Shown here piece after piece: positions 1 through 6,337 of a stretch of 17,232 bases of DNA (positions are counted from its first letter, which is position 1; each line of letters begins with the position of its first letter). The stretch spans positions 1-17,232 of the forward strand of contig JAZOPU010000067.1 of the NCBI GenBank assembly GCA_045655705.1, given 5' to 3'. This DNA is from Scatosoma sp045655705 (GTDB lineage: Bacteria > Bacillota > Clostridia > Christensenellales > Borkfalkiaceae). Position numbers and translations under genes: made by a program. The notes under the pieces are model-generated. The model was given only the letters and a program-made list of their open reading frames with translations, did not search any database and had not been told where the DNA came from.

Positions 1-1461
1 ATCTTTATTCTTTTTGATAAACGCAAGCACGGTAACAACCGTCGAAACCACAAACCCGACCGCGCCCAAAATGCATACGATACGCGCAAACAAGGGCATA
101 CCCGCGCCGATAAACCATTTCAAAATGCGTATTCTACCGCCAGCGCCGATATTACGCCAGCCTGCTTTCACACCCAGCCACATTGCCTGCGCAAAGCCCG
201 TCGAATCGCCGTAGGTGCGAAGAACCGCGGGATAACACGCCACCGTCGAACACAATATCAAAAGGAATGTTACCGCCACGAACGACAACGCCATAAAGCA
301 ATAGCTCACGCGCGTTTTATACTCGTAGTCATAGCGAATTTTATCTTCGTCCGTTTCCCCTGCCTTTTCAAGCGATAAAACGAACGCTTTCTTTTGCCGA
401 GTAAGCCCAAAGCCCAAAAGCGTAAGCACGCCCAAGATCGGGAAAAGGCAAGCGGTGTCCAAGACAAGCGCAAACGCGGAGAATATGCCCGAAAGGAGTA
501 TATTCACACCCCCGCGTACGATACGTTTAGAAGAAATTCCGCGCGTGAAAAACCGAACGGCAAAATAGGTGGCGCAAAGCACCGCTCCAAACGCGTACGC
601 CATTCCCGTTGCAGGGAACACGCTCGCGCACGCAAGCAAGCCAAACCCGCCCACGAAAAGCGCGTATTCGTCTTTTTTCAAAAGCTCTTTTGCAATCAGG
701 AACAAGAACACAACGCCAACCATAAGCGCAACGAACGAGGGCAAGCGGAGCGCAAACGGGCTAACGCCAAATATCGCCACGCTCGGGAGCGTAAACAAGG
801 TGGTGAAATAATTATATCCTTTTGCCAAAGCGTATATGCTTCCTATCTGTTTATCCGTTCCGCGGAGCACGTTAGATACGGACGTGAGCAAATTACTCTC
901 TTCACGCGTATACGCATAGCGCGCGCCCGTTTCTTTATAAAATTTATCCTGCGCGTCGATACTGTTTAAAACTTGGCTATCGTTATAGTCCGTGCCGTCC
1001 TTTCCATTCTTGCCCACGGCAAGGGAAATGACCTTGCCTTTTTCGTCCAAGCACACGATTTCGCATAAGTCAAGGTTACAATCCGCGGAAAAGCTCAAAC
1101 GCTTAATATTCGTTAAATCCTCGCCTGAAACGAAACATACCCAATTATACGCGTGTTCGGAGGATACGGTCAAAGGCGCGGAAACGCGTTTCCAGTTGGT
1201 GGTGGAAGAAGTAGACGTGGAATATTTCACGTACGCCTGACTTTCCCCGCCTTCGGGAAGATACACCGCGCCGATATTGAGATACACCGCCGAGAGCATT
1301 TTACTCTCGCCCATATCGACGGTATAATACGCCGTGTTATCCTGCGTGCAAGCAAGTGCCTTGCCCGTATGTTTCGTCGTACCCAAGCAAAACGCCCCTG
1401 CCGTGAAACACGCGACAAGGAGAAGTATGAACGCCCAAACGAATACGGATAATTTTTTCAT
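1..1461 (-). CDS. GT-C/PMT-like membrane glycosyltransferase, C-terminus missing (partial)
   Basis: The reading frame is open for all 487 codons from the ATG at 1461 to the window edge, so the 3' end lies outside. AAGGTAG precedes the start. The protein has an N-terminal membrane anchor (about residues 4-26) and then a soluble domain of roughly 200 residues rich in beta-strand-like stretches (YYTVDMGESKML, YVKYSTSTSSTTNWKRV), recalling discoidin-like carbohydrate-binding folds. From about residue 215 it becomes polytopic, with helices near 242-258, 266-300, 318-352, 388-410 and 462-484. The segment around 229-258 (FGVSPFALRLPSFVALMVGV) resembles the region after the first loop in GT39/PMT and ArnT-type lipid-linked sugar transferases. 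A clear catalytic DE pair is not visible; REES at 186-189 is a candidate. The likely role is transfer of a polyprenyl-linked sugar at the outer face of the membrane. Family assignment is moderate; substrate is unknown. Confidence 0.6.
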   Translation of the reverse strand, partial: MKKLSVFVWAFILLLVACFTAGAFCLGTTKHTGKALACTQDNTAYYTVDMGESKMLSAVYLNIGAVYLPEGGESQAYVKYSTSTSSTTNWKRVSAPLTVSSEHAYNWVCFVSGEDLTNIKRLSFSADCNLDLCEIVCLDEKGKVISLAVGKNGKDGTDYNDSQVLNSIDAQDKFYKETGARYAYTREESNLLTSVSNVLRGTDKQIGSIYALAKGYNYFTTLFTLPSVAIFGVSPFALRLPSFVALMVGVVFLFLIAKELLKKDEYALFVGGFGLLACASVFPATGMAYAFGAVLCATYFAVRFFTRGISSKRIVRGGVNILLSGIFSAFALVLDTACLFPILGVLTLLGFGLTRQKKAFVLSLEKAGETDEDKIRYDYEYKTRVSYCFMALSFVAVTFLLILCSTVACYPAVLRTYGDSTGFAQAMWLGVKAGWRNIGAGGRIRILKWFIGAGMPLFARIVCILGAVGFVVSTVVTVLAFIKKNKD

Positions 1462-1525
1462 AATCTACCTTGGAACTCGCCCAAAATACGCGAAAATTCC
1501 CTACCTTATATATTCTCTGCATATT

Positions 1526-1554
1526 ATTGTAACCCAAACGCAGAAAAAAGTAAA
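1526..1554 (-). promoter_or_regulatory. Promoter of the glycosyltransferase-like gene
   Basis: On the minus strand TTTACT and TACAAT are separated by exactly 17 bases, about 65 bases upstream of the ATG at 1461. It lies just after the rplS terminator, so the downstream gene probably has its own transcript. Confidence 0.6.
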
Positions 1555-1576
1555 CAAATTTTCAATGCTTTTTTAC

Positions 1577-1612
1577 AAAAAAACAAGTCTGCCGTTGACT
1601 TTGGGCAGACTT
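1577..1612 (-). terminator. Intrinsic terminator of rplS
   Basis: Read on the minus strand, a perfect 9-bp stem (AAGTCTGCC pairing with GGCAGACTT, 10-base loop) is followed within one base by seven T residues. It starts 24 bases after the rplS stop codon. Confidence 0.88.
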
Positions 1613-1636
1613 GCTCTCTCGGTTACACCGAATTTT

Positions 1637-1981
1637 TTAAATTTTTTCCTTAACTTTTGCTGCTTTACCCGTCAAGCCACGCAGATAATACAACTTCGCT
1701 CTTCTAACTTTACCCTTTCTAACGACCGTGATGGACGCAATTTTCGGGGAATGAAGAGGATAGGTTTTTTCTACGCCTACGCCATAGGAAATGTGACGTA
1801 CGGTGAACGTTTCGGAAATACCGCCGTTGCGTTTTGCAATTACGACGCCTTCAAAGTTTTGAACTCTTTCCTTACCGCCTTCGATAATTTTATAGCCGAC
1901 CTTAACCGTGTCGCCTACTTCAAAGGAAGGAACTTCCGCTTTGAGATTTTCCGCGTTGATAGCTTCGATCAATCCTTTCAT
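1637..1981 (-). CDS. rplS: 50S ribosomal protein L19
   Basis: This 114-residue protein has the usual L19 length and features: the early VPSFEVGDTVKVGYKI stretch, RVQNFEGVVIAKRNGG, the SETFTVRHISYGVGVEKTYP block and the basic VRKGKVRRAKLYYLR tail. L19 sits at the 30S-50S interface of the ribosome. The ATG at 1981 has a strong GGAGGT site about 11 bases upstream. The gene has its own near-consensus promoter, a leader of roughly 95 bases and a terminator, so it is monocistronic here. In many Bacillota it ends the rpsP-rimM-trmD-rplS operon; in this window rimM lies about 9.3 kb upstream and trmD is not seen. Identification is secure. Confidence 0.97.
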   Translation of the reverse strand: MKGLIEAINAENLKAEVPSFEVGDTVKVGYKIIEGGKERVQNFEGVVIAKRNGGISETFTVRHISYGVGVEKTYPLHSPKIASITVVRKGKVRRAKLYYLRGLTGKAAKVKEKI

Positions 1982-2076
1982 TTTCAGACTTTACCTCCGT
2001 TATTTACGAAACGTTCTTGACCCGCTGCGAAGCTCCTCACTACGCCCGAAAAAAGTCAGCGGAACGCTCGAAGTCG
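1982..2076 (-). promoter_or_regulatory. Structured 5' leader of rplS (candidate L19 autoregulatory leader)
   Basis: Between the predicted transcription start and the rplS ATG lies a leader of about 95 bases. On the transcript CGTTCCGCT can pair with AGCGG and GAACG further down, interrupted by a 5-base bulge. L19 leaders are known regulatory RNAs in Bacillota, so this may be one, but I could not match a consensus. The pairing is seen; the function is inferred. Confidence 0.35.
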
Positions 2077-2082
2077 CTAACT

Positions 2083-2111
2083 ATTATATACGATTTTACA
2101 AACTATTGCAA
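2083..2111 (-). promoter_or_regulatory. Promoter of rplS
   Basis: On the minus strand TTGCAA and TATAAT are separated by 17 bases. The position gives a leader of about 95 bases before rplS. Confidence 0.8.
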
Positions 2112-2175
2112 GCGTTTTTGCGTGCTTTTTCGTTTATTTTTATTTTTTTCTTAAAAATTTTTTACCCGTTTTTCA

Positions 2176-2204
2176 TTGACTTATTTGCTCTTTTATTTTA
2201 TAAT
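2176..2204 (+). promoter_or_regulatory. Promoter of the oadB unit
   Basis: TTGACT and a perfect TATAAT are separated by 17 bases, with the predicted start about 28 bases before the oadB ATG. It is divergent from the rplS promoter, with about 65 bases between the two -35 boxes. Confidence 0.85.
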
Positions 2205-2238
2205 GGTTTTGTTAGTATCTTTTACAATGGAGGCTTTT

Positions 2239-3366
2239 ATGGATTTCTTATTAGAGGGCTTTAAAGCGCTTGCGGATAATCCCAAAATGATCGCAATGTG
2301 GATCATCGGCGGTATCTTGATCTACCTTGCTATCAAAAAGGACATGGAACCCGCTTTGCTTTTGCCCATGGGCTTTGGCGCAATTCTCGTCAACCTGCCC
2401 TTATCGCCCGTAATCGGCAGCGGTGAAGGCGGTGAACACCTTGGCATTATCACTTCCCTGTTTAAAGTAGGTATCGAAGCCAGCGAAGCAATGCCGCTTC
2501 TTCTCTTTATCGGTATCGGCTGTATGATCGACTTCGGACCGCTTCTCACCAACCCCAAGCTCTTTATTTTGGGCGGTGCGGCACAGCTTGGTATTTTCGT
2601 TACGATTATTCTCGCGGCAATGATCGGTTTCCCGCTCAACGACGCGGCAAGTATCGGTATTATCGGCGCGGCGGACGGACCTACGGCAATTCTCGTTGCT
2701 ATGCAGCTTGCGTCTAAATATATCGGACCTATCATGGTGGTTGCGTATTCGTATATGGCGCTCGTGCCTATCGTGCAACCCGCGGTCGTTCGCCTTTGCA
2801 CGACGAAAAAAGAACGCTTGATCCGTATGAAATACAGCGCAAAGCAAGTACCCCAGCTTATGCGTATACTCTTCCCTATTATCGTTACGGTGGTTTCCGG
2901 GCTTATCGCGCCCGACTCCCTTTCGCTCGTGGGTATGTTGATGTTCGGTAATCTTCTTCGCGAATGCGGTGTTTTGAAATCGCTTTCGGAAACGGCGCAA
3001 ACGACGTTCTCAAACATTATCACGTTGCTTCTTGGTATCACCATCTCTTTCCAAATGCAAGCGGACGCGTTCTTATCCTTTGAAACGCTTATCATTATGG
3101 CGCTTGGACTTTTCGCATTCGTATTCGACACGGTGGGCGGCGTTATGTGCGCAAAGCTTATGAACTTGTTCAGTAAAGAAAAAATCAATCCCATGATCGG
3201 CGCGGCGGGTATTTCCGCATTCCCTATGGCGGCGCGCGTGGTGGAGAAAATGAGTATCAAAGAAGACCCATCCAACCACTTGCTTATGCACGCGGTCGGC
3301 GCAAACGTATCCGGTCAAATCGCTTCGGCTATCGTCGGCGGGTTGATTATCGGTATACTCTTTTAA
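2239..3366 (+). CDS. oadB: Na+-translocating decarboxylase beta subunit (OadB/GcdB/MmdB family)
   Basis: The 375-residue protein is almost entirely hydrophobic and matches the beta subunit of sodium-pumping oxaloacetate, methylmalonyl-CoA or glutaconyl-CoA decarboxylases. That subunit decarboxylates carboxybiotin and exports Na+. Family blocks visible are IGIGCMIDFGPLL (91-103), IIGAADGPTAILVA (141-154) with the Na+-site aspartate at D146, YSYMALVPIVQPAVV (170-184), INPMIGAAGISAFPMAARV (316-334) and MHAVGANVSGQIASA (350-364). I chose the ATG at 2239 because ATGGAGG lies 5 bases before it; an upstream in-frame ATG at 2176 overlaps the -35 box. The gene is followed 12 bases later by an OadG-like subunit. 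No alpha/biotin carboxyltransferase gene is in the window, so the actual substrate cannot be told. Confidence 0.93.
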   Translation: MDFLLEGFKALADNPKMIAMWIIGGILIYLAIKKDMEPALLLPMGFGAILVNLPLSPVIGSGEGGEHLGIITSLFKVGIEASEAMPLLLFIGIGCMIDFGPLLTNPKLFILGGAAQLGIFVTIILAAMIGFPLNDAASIGIIGAADGPTAILVAMQLASKYIGPIMVVAYSYMALVPIVQPAVVRLCTTKKERLIRMKYSAKQVPQLMRILFPIIVTVVSGLIAPDSLSLVGMLMFGNLLRECGVLKSLSETAQTTFSNIITLLLGITISFQMQADAFLSFETLIIMALGLFAFVFDTVGGVMCAKLMNLFSKEKINPMIGAAGISAFPMAARVVEKMSIKEDPSNHLLMHAVGANVSGQIASAIVGGLIIGILF

Positions 3367-3378
3367 GGAGAAAAAGTT

Positions 3379-3600
3379 ATGTGGAATTTATTAGCGTTTG
3401 AAAATTTAAATCCTATGAACTGGGAAGTTATCAAGCCCGCGCTCAATTTCCTTTGGCAGGGTATGCTCGCAATCTTCGTCGTGATCGGACTGATTATCGT
3501 AACCGTCAAAGTAACTTCGCTTTGTATCAAGAAAGCGACGGAAGCAAAAAAACGCAAGGAAGAGCTTGCAAAACAAGACCAAACCCCGAACAACGGGTAA
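3379..3600 (+). CDS. OadG-like small membrane subunit
   Basis: This 73-residue protein has one central transmembrane helix (about 26-49, LWQGMLAIFVVIGLIIVTVK) and a charged, lysine-rich C-terminus (KKATEAKKRKEEL). This is the layout of the gamma subunit of Na+-pumping decarboxylases, which anchors the soluble carboxyltransferase to the beta subunit. Its AAGGAG site overlaps the oadB stop codon and the gene ends just before a strong terminator, so the two genes form a closed two-gene unit. The usual proline/alanine-rich linker and zinc-binding tail of full-length OadG are not evident, so OadG-related small subunit is the safer name. Its assignment rests on topology and position next to oadB. 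Confidence 0.72.
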   Translation: MWNLLAFENLNPMNWEVIKPALNFLWQGMLAIFVVIGLIIVTVKVTSLCIKKATEAKKRKEELAKQDQTPNNG

Positions 3601-3606
3601 ACAGCG

Positions 3607-3638
3607 ACCGATACCCGCCGTGGGTATCGGTTTTTCTT
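3607..3638 (+). terminator. Intrinsic terminator of the oadB unit
   Basis: A perfect 9-bp stem (CCGATACCC with GGGTATCGG, 5-base loop) is followed by TTTTTCTTT. It ends only about 10 bases before the next start codon on the same strand. Confidence 0.9.
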
Positions 3639-3647
3639 TGGTGAATT

Positions 3648-4823
3648 ATGACGAATTTTTTGATAAAACTCTTTATTAAAGACAAAGGCAATCTTTCCGA
3701 CAACGCCGTGCGCTCCAAATACGCTTCACTCGCAAGCGGTGTGGGGATATTTCTCAATCTTTTGCTGTTTGCAGGCAAGCTCACGGTAGGTATTATCGCC
3801 GCCAGCGTCGCGATTATCGCCGACGCGTTTAACAACGTTTCCGACGCGGCTTCGGCGGTTATCGCGCTCGTGGGATTTCGCTTGGCGGCAAAGCCCGTCG
3901 ATAAAGAACACCCGCAAGGACACGGCAGACTCGAATACGTTTCCGCATTTATCGTGGATATGCTAATCGTACTCGTGGGCTTTGAGCTGTTAAAAAGCTC
4001 GTTGGATAAAATCCTGCACCCCGTTTTGCCCACGGTCGGCACGGTTACGCTGATACTTCTCGGCGTTTCCATACTTGTGAAGGTTTGGCTGTTTTTCTTC
4101 TATCGCAATATCGCCGGCAAAATATCCTCTTCCGCGCTCAAAGGCTCTTCGGCGGATAGCTTGACGGACAGCATTGCCACTTCGCTCGTGCTCATCTCCG
4201 CGCTTATCGGTAAATTTTCGGGCGTAGCCATCGACGGCTGGGCAGGTATCACCGTGGCGGTATTTATCCTGTTCACGGGCGTGAAAGCGGCGAAAGAAAC
4301 GATTGATCTTCTTCTCGGCTCTCCCCCCGATCCCGCGTTTATCCAAGCAATCTACGATTTCGTGGACGACAAAGAAAACTATCCGCGTATCGTGGGTATT
4401 CACGACGTAATGGTGCACGACTACGGCCCCGGCCGTCAAATCGTATCCTTTCACGCCGAAGTCCCCTCCGATTCGGATATCAATATCGCGCACGAAGAAG
4501 TGGATAAATTAGAACGGGATATACACGAAAAATTCAGTTGTTTGGTCACGGTGCATCTCGATCCGATCGTGGTGAACGACCCGCTCGTGAACGAACTCAA
4601 AACGCTGTGCGTACAATCGGCAAAGGAGATTAACGAACAATTCACCTTGCACGATTTCCGTATGACGAAAGGCGAAACGAAGATCAACGTGATTTTCGAT
4701 TTGGTACTGCCAAGCGATTGCAACCTTTCCCCGCAAGTAGCGGAAAAAGCGGTTGCAGAAAAAATCAAAGAAAAGAACCCCGACTGCTCGGCGGTCATTC
4801 GCGCCGAACACCCGTTCGTATAA
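3648..4823 (+). CDS. Cation diffusion facilitator (CDF) metal exporter
   Basis: This 391-residue protein is a CDF transporter, which swaps cytoplasmic divalent metal for protons. The N-terminal half has about six helices and the C-terminal half (from about 225) is the cytoplasmic metal-sensing domain with the IHDVMVHDYGPGRQIVSFHAEV stretch. It is longer than the roughly 300 residues typical of the family because of an extended tail from about 312. The metal site signatures are N62-x3-D66 in helix 2 and D170-x3-D174 in helix 5, not the HxxxD of classical zinc exporters; DxxxD in helix 5 is associated with manganese or iron transport. The start lies about 10 bases after the oadB terminator with only a weak GGTGA ribosome site and no visible promoter, so expression may depend on read-through or a promoter inside the preceding gene. 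Confidence 0.92.
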   Translation: MTNFLIKLFIKDKGNLSDNAVRSKYASLASGVGIFLNLLLFAGKLTVGIIAASVAIIADAFNNVSDAASAVIALVGFRLAAKPVDKEHPQGHGRLEYVSAFIVDMLIVLVGFELLKSSLDKILHPVLPTVGTVTLILLGVSILVKVWLFFFYRNIAGKISSSALKGSSADSLTDSIATSLVLISALIGKFSGVAIDGWAGITVAVFILFTGVKAAKETIDLLLGSPPDPAFIQAIYDFVDDKENYPRIVGIHDVMVHDYGPGRQIVSFHAEVPSDSDINIAHEEVDKLERDIHEKFSCLVTVHLDPIVVNDPLVNELKTLCVQSAKEINEQFTLHDFRMTKGETKINVIFDLVLPSDCNLSPQVAEKAVAEKIKEKNPDCSAVIRAEHPFV

Positions 4824-4828
4824 AAATT

Positions 4829-4854
4829 ACAGCTCCCACAGGGAGCTGTTTTTT
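4829..4854. terminator. Bidirectional intrinsic terminator between convergent genes
   Basis: A perfect 9-bp stem (ACAGCTCCC with GGGAGCTGT, 3-base loop) has T6 on the plus side and AATTTTTA on the minus side. It separates the CDF gene from the convergent membrane-protein gene. Confidence 0.88.
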
Positions 4855-5359
4855 ATTTCTTGATACAAAGCTGTTCTTTTTTTACTATGCCTTTTGCAAG
4901 CAACGACCACAAAATTGCGTATATCACGTTTGCAATTGCAATACTGCTTACGCTTATTTTATATAGCACCGCGCCCACACCGTCTTTCACCGTTTCTTGC
5001 AAAGAACATTTTGCCCACTCTAAACAACCGATTGCGCAAACGGCACTACACAAACAAAAAACCGCACTAACCATCAGCCCTTTATACCGTTCTCTCCATT
5101 GATTGTTTTTTAAAAACCGTATCTTCAAAAACGAGCAAAGCGAAGCGGGCAAGCCCGCAAAACAATATCCAAGACACGCACTAATCGGTAATTCCCAATA
5201 AAATAAATTTTCTCGCTCCGTTTTACAAAAGGGCAAAAATATACTTGCGATAAATAACAGCAATCCGATAAATACCATATTCGATAATATCCCCGCCCAA
5301 TTCTTCCAACTGGTAAAATACTCTACTTCTTCATAGTCCATTTGCATTTTCTTCTTCAT
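4853..5359 (-). CDS. Four-helix membrane protein of unknown function
   Basis: I do not recognise this protein. From the ATG at 5359 it has 168 residues and four predicted helices (about 22-44, 58-78, 94-114 and 136-156), with short charged ends (KKKMQ at the start, KGIVKKEQLCIKK at the end). It contains ten cysteines, most in or near the helices. I preferred this ATG to the in-frame one at 5377 because AAGGAAGA lies about 8 bases upstream of it, while the earlier ATG has GGCGG almost touching it. It is transcribed from a perfect-consensus promoter whose spacer carries a palindrome, divergently from a small Xre-type regulator, so it is probably repressed by that regulator. Small membrane proteins paired with Xre regulators are common in Bacillota, but the cellular role is unknown. 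Confidence 0.75.
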   Translation of the reverse strand: MKKKMQMDYEEVEYFTSWKNWAGILSNMVFIGLLLFIASIFLPFCKTERENLFYWELPISACLGYCFAGLPASLCSFLKIRFLKNNQWRERYKGLMVSAVFCLCSAVCAIGCLEWAKCSLQETVKDGVGAVLYKISVSSIAIANVIYAILWSLLAKGIVKKEQLCIKK

Positions 5360-5388
5360 ATTGTTCTTCCTTCGCATTCCGCCATTAT

Positions 5389-5417
5389 ATTATAGCTAAC
5401 TAATAGTTAGTTGTCAA
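5389..5417 (-). promoter_or_regulatory. Consensus promoter of the four-helix membrane protein
   Basis: On the minus strand TTGACA and TATAAT are both perfect and separated by 17 bases. Fifteen of those 17 spacer bases are a perfect inverted repeat, which fits a strong promoter held off by a repressor. Confidence 0.88.
5396..5410. promoter_or_regulatory. Palindromic operator in the promoter spacer
   Basis: CTAACTA-A-TAGTTAG has perfect 7-bp arms around one central base and sits between the -10 and -35 boxes of the minus-strand promoter. A dimeric HTH protein bound here would block RNA polymerase. The divergent Xre-type regulator is the obvious candidate (inference). Confidence 0.65.
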
Positions 5418-5425
5418 GTAAAAAA

Positions 5426-5444
5426 GCTAACTGTTGGTTATAAT
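5426..5444 (+). promoter_or_regulatory. Second operator-like site and -10 box of the Xre regulator gene
   Basis: GCTAACT recurs here, followed by GGTTA, giving an imperfect TAAC-n5-GTTA version of the palindrome 30 bases away. It runs directly into a perfect TATAAT (5439-5444). No good -35 box is placed 17 bases upstream, so the promoter is predicted to be weak and possibly autoregulated. Confidence 0.45.
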
Positions 5445-5466
5445 TTATATAAAGGGGGAATGGAAA

Positions 5467-5676
5467 ATGCATACGACTATCAAAGAGCGGTTAAGTGCGG
5501 AGTTAAAAAATTGTCATTTAACGAAAGTGGAGATTGCAAGGCGGGTAGGCGTTTCGCCGGAGATGATCACGCAATACGTAACCACGAAGAAACTGCCAAG
5601 TTTAGACACGTTTGCAAAGCTATGCAAAGAATTAGACTTATCAGCGGAATACATTTTAGGGATCAGTGATATTTAA
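5467..5676 (+). CDS. Small Xre/Cro-CI family transcriptional regulator
   Basis: The 69-residue protein is little more than a Cro/CI-type helix-turn-helix domain. ERLSAELKNCHLTKVEIARRVGVSPEMITQYVTTKKLPSL covers the scaffold helix, the HTH (about 19-41) and the conserved LPSLDTFAKLCKELDLSAEYILGI end. The start at 5467 is preceded by AAAGGGGG 8 bases upstream. An earlier in-frame ATG at 5434 lies upstream of the -10 box and cannot be on the transcript. It is divergent from a membrane-protein gene, with two operator-like sites between them, and is closed by a strong terminator directly after the stop. It probably represses the divergent gene and perhaps itself; this regulatory link is inferred. 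Confidence 0.9.
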   Translation: MHTTIKERLSAELKNCHLTKVEIARRVGVSPEMITQYVTTKKLPSLDTFAKLCKELDLSAEYILGISDI

Positions 5677-5708
5677 AAGCTCTCGCGCTACCTGCGCGAG
5701 AGCTTTTT
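5677..5708. terminator. Terminator between the Xre regulator and the flavoprotein gene
   Basis: A perfect stem of at least 11 bp (AGCTCTCGCGC with GCGCGAGAGCT, 5-base loop) is flanked by A residues on the left and T5 on the right. It closes the regulator gene and, with a poorer TTTTAAA tract, the convergent flavoprotein operon, whose last stop codon is 2 bases away. Confidence 0.88.
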
Positions 5709-5709
5709 G

Positions 5710-6333
5710 TTACCTTATAAAATTCGTGCGGAGTTTTTTCTCCCTTTGCGGGGTGATACCCGCTTGCTTGCCAAGCTCGATACATTTAAGTAGCCAAGCC
5801 ATATTATTTCCTACGATACGCATGGTTTGTAAACCCTCTTCGTCCTGTTCCACGTCCGTGGGCGTATTATTCGCGCCGTGTACGTTATTCCAATAGTTCC
5901 CCGAAACCACGGGCATATTATTGATCGTGAAATATTTATTGAGCACGTCCACCGTCGAAACCGTGCCTGCGCGCCGTGCGCTTGCGATCGCCGCCGCGGG
6001 TTTAAAGGCAAGGTGTTTTCCACCGCAATAGAAAAGTCTATTCATAAAGCTTAAAAAATTCCCCGCAGGTGCGGCGTAATACACGGGCGAGCCGAACACG
6101 AACCCGTCCGCGGTTTTTGCCTTTTCCACGAACTCACCCACGATATCGTCCACTACGCATTTACCAAGCTTTGCGCAAGCCCCGCAACCCAAGCACCCCG
6201 CAATAGACAGTTTACCGATTTGGAAAATCTCCGTTTCCACACCCTGTTTTTGCAAAGCGTCCGCCACTTCTTTGAGCGCGCGATACGTGCACCCCTTTTC
6301 GTGCGGACTACCGTTTACAAGCAATACTTTCAT
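5710..6333 (-). CDS. Iron-sulfur flavoprotein / NAD(P)H-dependent FMN reductase family
   Basis: The 207-residue protein has a flavodoxin-like fold. MKVLLVNGSPHEKGCTYRAL (1-20) is the FMN-phosphate loop, and ADGFVFGSPVYYAAPAGN (75-92) is the second FMN contact region. Four cysteines C47-x2-C50-x2-C53-x5-C59 match the compact CX2CX2CX4-7C motif that holds a 4Fe-4S cluster in archaeal and clostridial iron-sulfur flavoproteins, which shuttle electrons and can reduce oxygen or peroxide. The ATG is 4 bases after the mutY stop codon, and its AAAGGAG site lies within the last mutY codons, so the two are translationally coupled and it is the last gene of a four-gene run. Co-transcription with mutY suggests a link to oxidative stress, which is inference. 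Confidence 0.9.
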   Translation of the reverse strand: MKVLLVNGSPHEKGCTYRALKEVADALQKQGVETEIFQIGKLSIAGCLGCGACAKLGKCVVDDIVGEFVEKAKTADGFVFGSPVYYAAPAGNFLSFMNRLFYCGGKHLAFKPAAAIASARRAGTVSTVDVLNKYFTINNMPVVSGNYWNNVHGANNTPTDVEQDEEGLQTMRIVGNNMAWLLKCIELGKQAGITPQREKKLRTNFIR

Positions 6334-6337
6334 ATAT

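Noticed and set aside
394..969. A 191-codon plus-strand open frame of very basic composition.
   Set aside because: It is the shadow of the partial glycosyltransferase-like gene on the minus strand, which stays open to the window edge.
1334..2020. A 228-codon plus-strand open frame.
   Set aside because: It crosses the rplS terminator and is antisense to rplS and to the start of the glycosyltransferase-like gene.
2076..2083. A GCTAACTA half-site next to the rplS -10 box, identical to half of the Xre operator.
   Set aside because: Only one half is present, with no inverted partner. Eight bases can match by chance in AT-rich DNA.
2322..3275. A 317-codon open frame on the minus strand.
   Set aside because: It is antisense to oadB, which has a strong promoter, ribosome site and family motifs. 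The antisense protein has no recognisable features.
4853..5676. A toxin-antitoxin pair.
   Set aside because: The genes are divergent with separate promoters, the membrane protein is large with four helices, and no toxin family is recognisable. A regulator with its target gene fits better.
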